Of a stretch of DNA of 6,178 nt, positions 5,970 to 6,178 are shown piece by piece. Below the pieces are notes generated by a model. The model worked only from the letters and a program-made list of their open reading frames with translations. It was not told the DNA's origin and did not search any database. The position numbers and the translations under genes are program-made. Each line of letters begins with the position of its first letter. Within the stretch, counting starts at the first letter, position 1. The stretch is from Nitrospirota bacterium (GTDB taxonomy: Bacteria > Nitrospirota > Nitrospiria > Nitrospirales > Nitrospiraceae): contig VBOM01000171.1 of assembly GCA_005877535.1 (NCBI GenBank), positions 1 to 6,178 on the forward strand, given 5' to 3'.

Positions 5970-6178
5970 ATGGCGAAAAGCAAGAGGCGGCCAGCGAAGA
6001 AGAAAGCTGCGAAGGCTAAAAAAGCCAAAGCAAAGCCCGCAGTGAAGAAGGCAGCCAAGAAATCGGCTACAAGGAAAGCTGCCAAGAAAACTGCCGGGAA
6101 GGTAGCCAAGAAACCAGCTACAAAGAACGCTGCCAAGAAGACGACTAAGAAGATCGCCCAAAAGCGCGCTGCTACGCC
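5970..6178 (+). CDS. Histone-H1-like Lys/Ala-rich basic protein (3' partial)
   Basis: The first 69 codons of a gene that runs off the right edge. It begins MAKSKRRPAKKKAAKAKKAK and is almost entirely Lys, Ala, Thr and Arg, with no acidic residue in the visible part. AAKK-type units recur at residues 28-31, 37-40, 45-48 (VAKK) and 54-57, spaced 8-9 residues, like the tails of bacterial H1-like proteins (HctB, AlgP/AlgR3-type). Such stretches bind DNA or RNA non-specifically and are intrinsically disordered. Part of the tail arose by duplication: 6066-6089 and 6117-6140 match at 21 of 24 bases, 51 bases (17 codons) apart and in frame. Because the C-terminus is missing, this may be a stand-alone nucleoid protein or only the basic N-terminal extension of another protein, for example a DksA/TraR-type zinc-finger or HU-like protein. 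The start is well supported by the Shine-Dalgarno; the exact family is open. Confidence 0.85.
   Translation, partial: MAKSKRRPAKKKAAKAKKAKAKPAVKKAAKKSATRKAAKKTAGKVAKKPATKNAAKKTTKKIAQKRAAT

Noticed and set aside
5766..6161. Hydrophobic minus-strand frames over the right end (also 5936-6136)
   Set aside because: Leu/Phe/Ala-rich reading is the antisense of the Lys/Ala codons of the + strand gene, which has a strong ribosome binding site.

Overview
The window is a moderately GC-rich bacterial chromosomal segment. Its genes point to a Gram-negative, diderm organism: an outer-membrane porin with a Sec signal peptide and a C-terminal aromatic residue, and a membrane-anchored NarX-type sensor kinase. 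The overall style (PAS-containing HisKA_3 kinase with a NarL-type regulator, a porin of the phosphate-selective O/P type, a Lys/Ala-rich basic protein, and G/C-rich 'gggtgaggg' intergenic repeats) would fit a Nitrospira-like member of the Nitrospirota. That is an inference from gene style only; no taxonomic marker gene is present.

Left part (1-1993, + strand): a two-component operon. A sensor histidine kinase (PAS, coiled coil, HisKA_3, HATPase) enters from the left edge and is missing its N-terminal sensor part. Its stop codon overlaps the start of a NarL/FixJ-family response regulator in an ATGA arrangement. Next comes a gene-free stretch (1994-2416) holding a G/C-rich imperfect palindrome and several short inverted repeats. 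It leads into a 429-residue outer-membrane porin (2417-3706, +), closed by a strong intrinsic terminator (3742-3778).

Middle (3707-3967): a convergent intergenic region with G-rich/C-rich inverted sequences and an 8-bp tandem repeat. It abuts the 3' end of a minus-strand gene (3968-5458) for a 496-residue protein. That protein has a C-terminal SAM-dependent methyltransferase domain and an N-terminal segment resembling PqqD-type peptide-binding (RRE) domains. This fusion is the most interesting gene in the window.

Right part (5459-6178): a 511-bp divergent intergenic region with a candidate -35 element for the methyltransferase and a 12-bp perfect palindrome. After it a + strand gene with a good Shine-Dalgarno starts at 5970 and runs off the right edge. 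It encodes a histone-H1-like Lys/Ala-rich protein or tail with AAKK repeats.

The two-component pair clearly works together. A link from it to the porin is possible by position but unproven. The methyltransferase and the basic protein are divergent and show no functional connection. I see no tRNA, rRNA, CRISPR array, transposase or integrase. No complete new system is demonstrable; the PqqD-like/methyltransferase fusion is the best lead.
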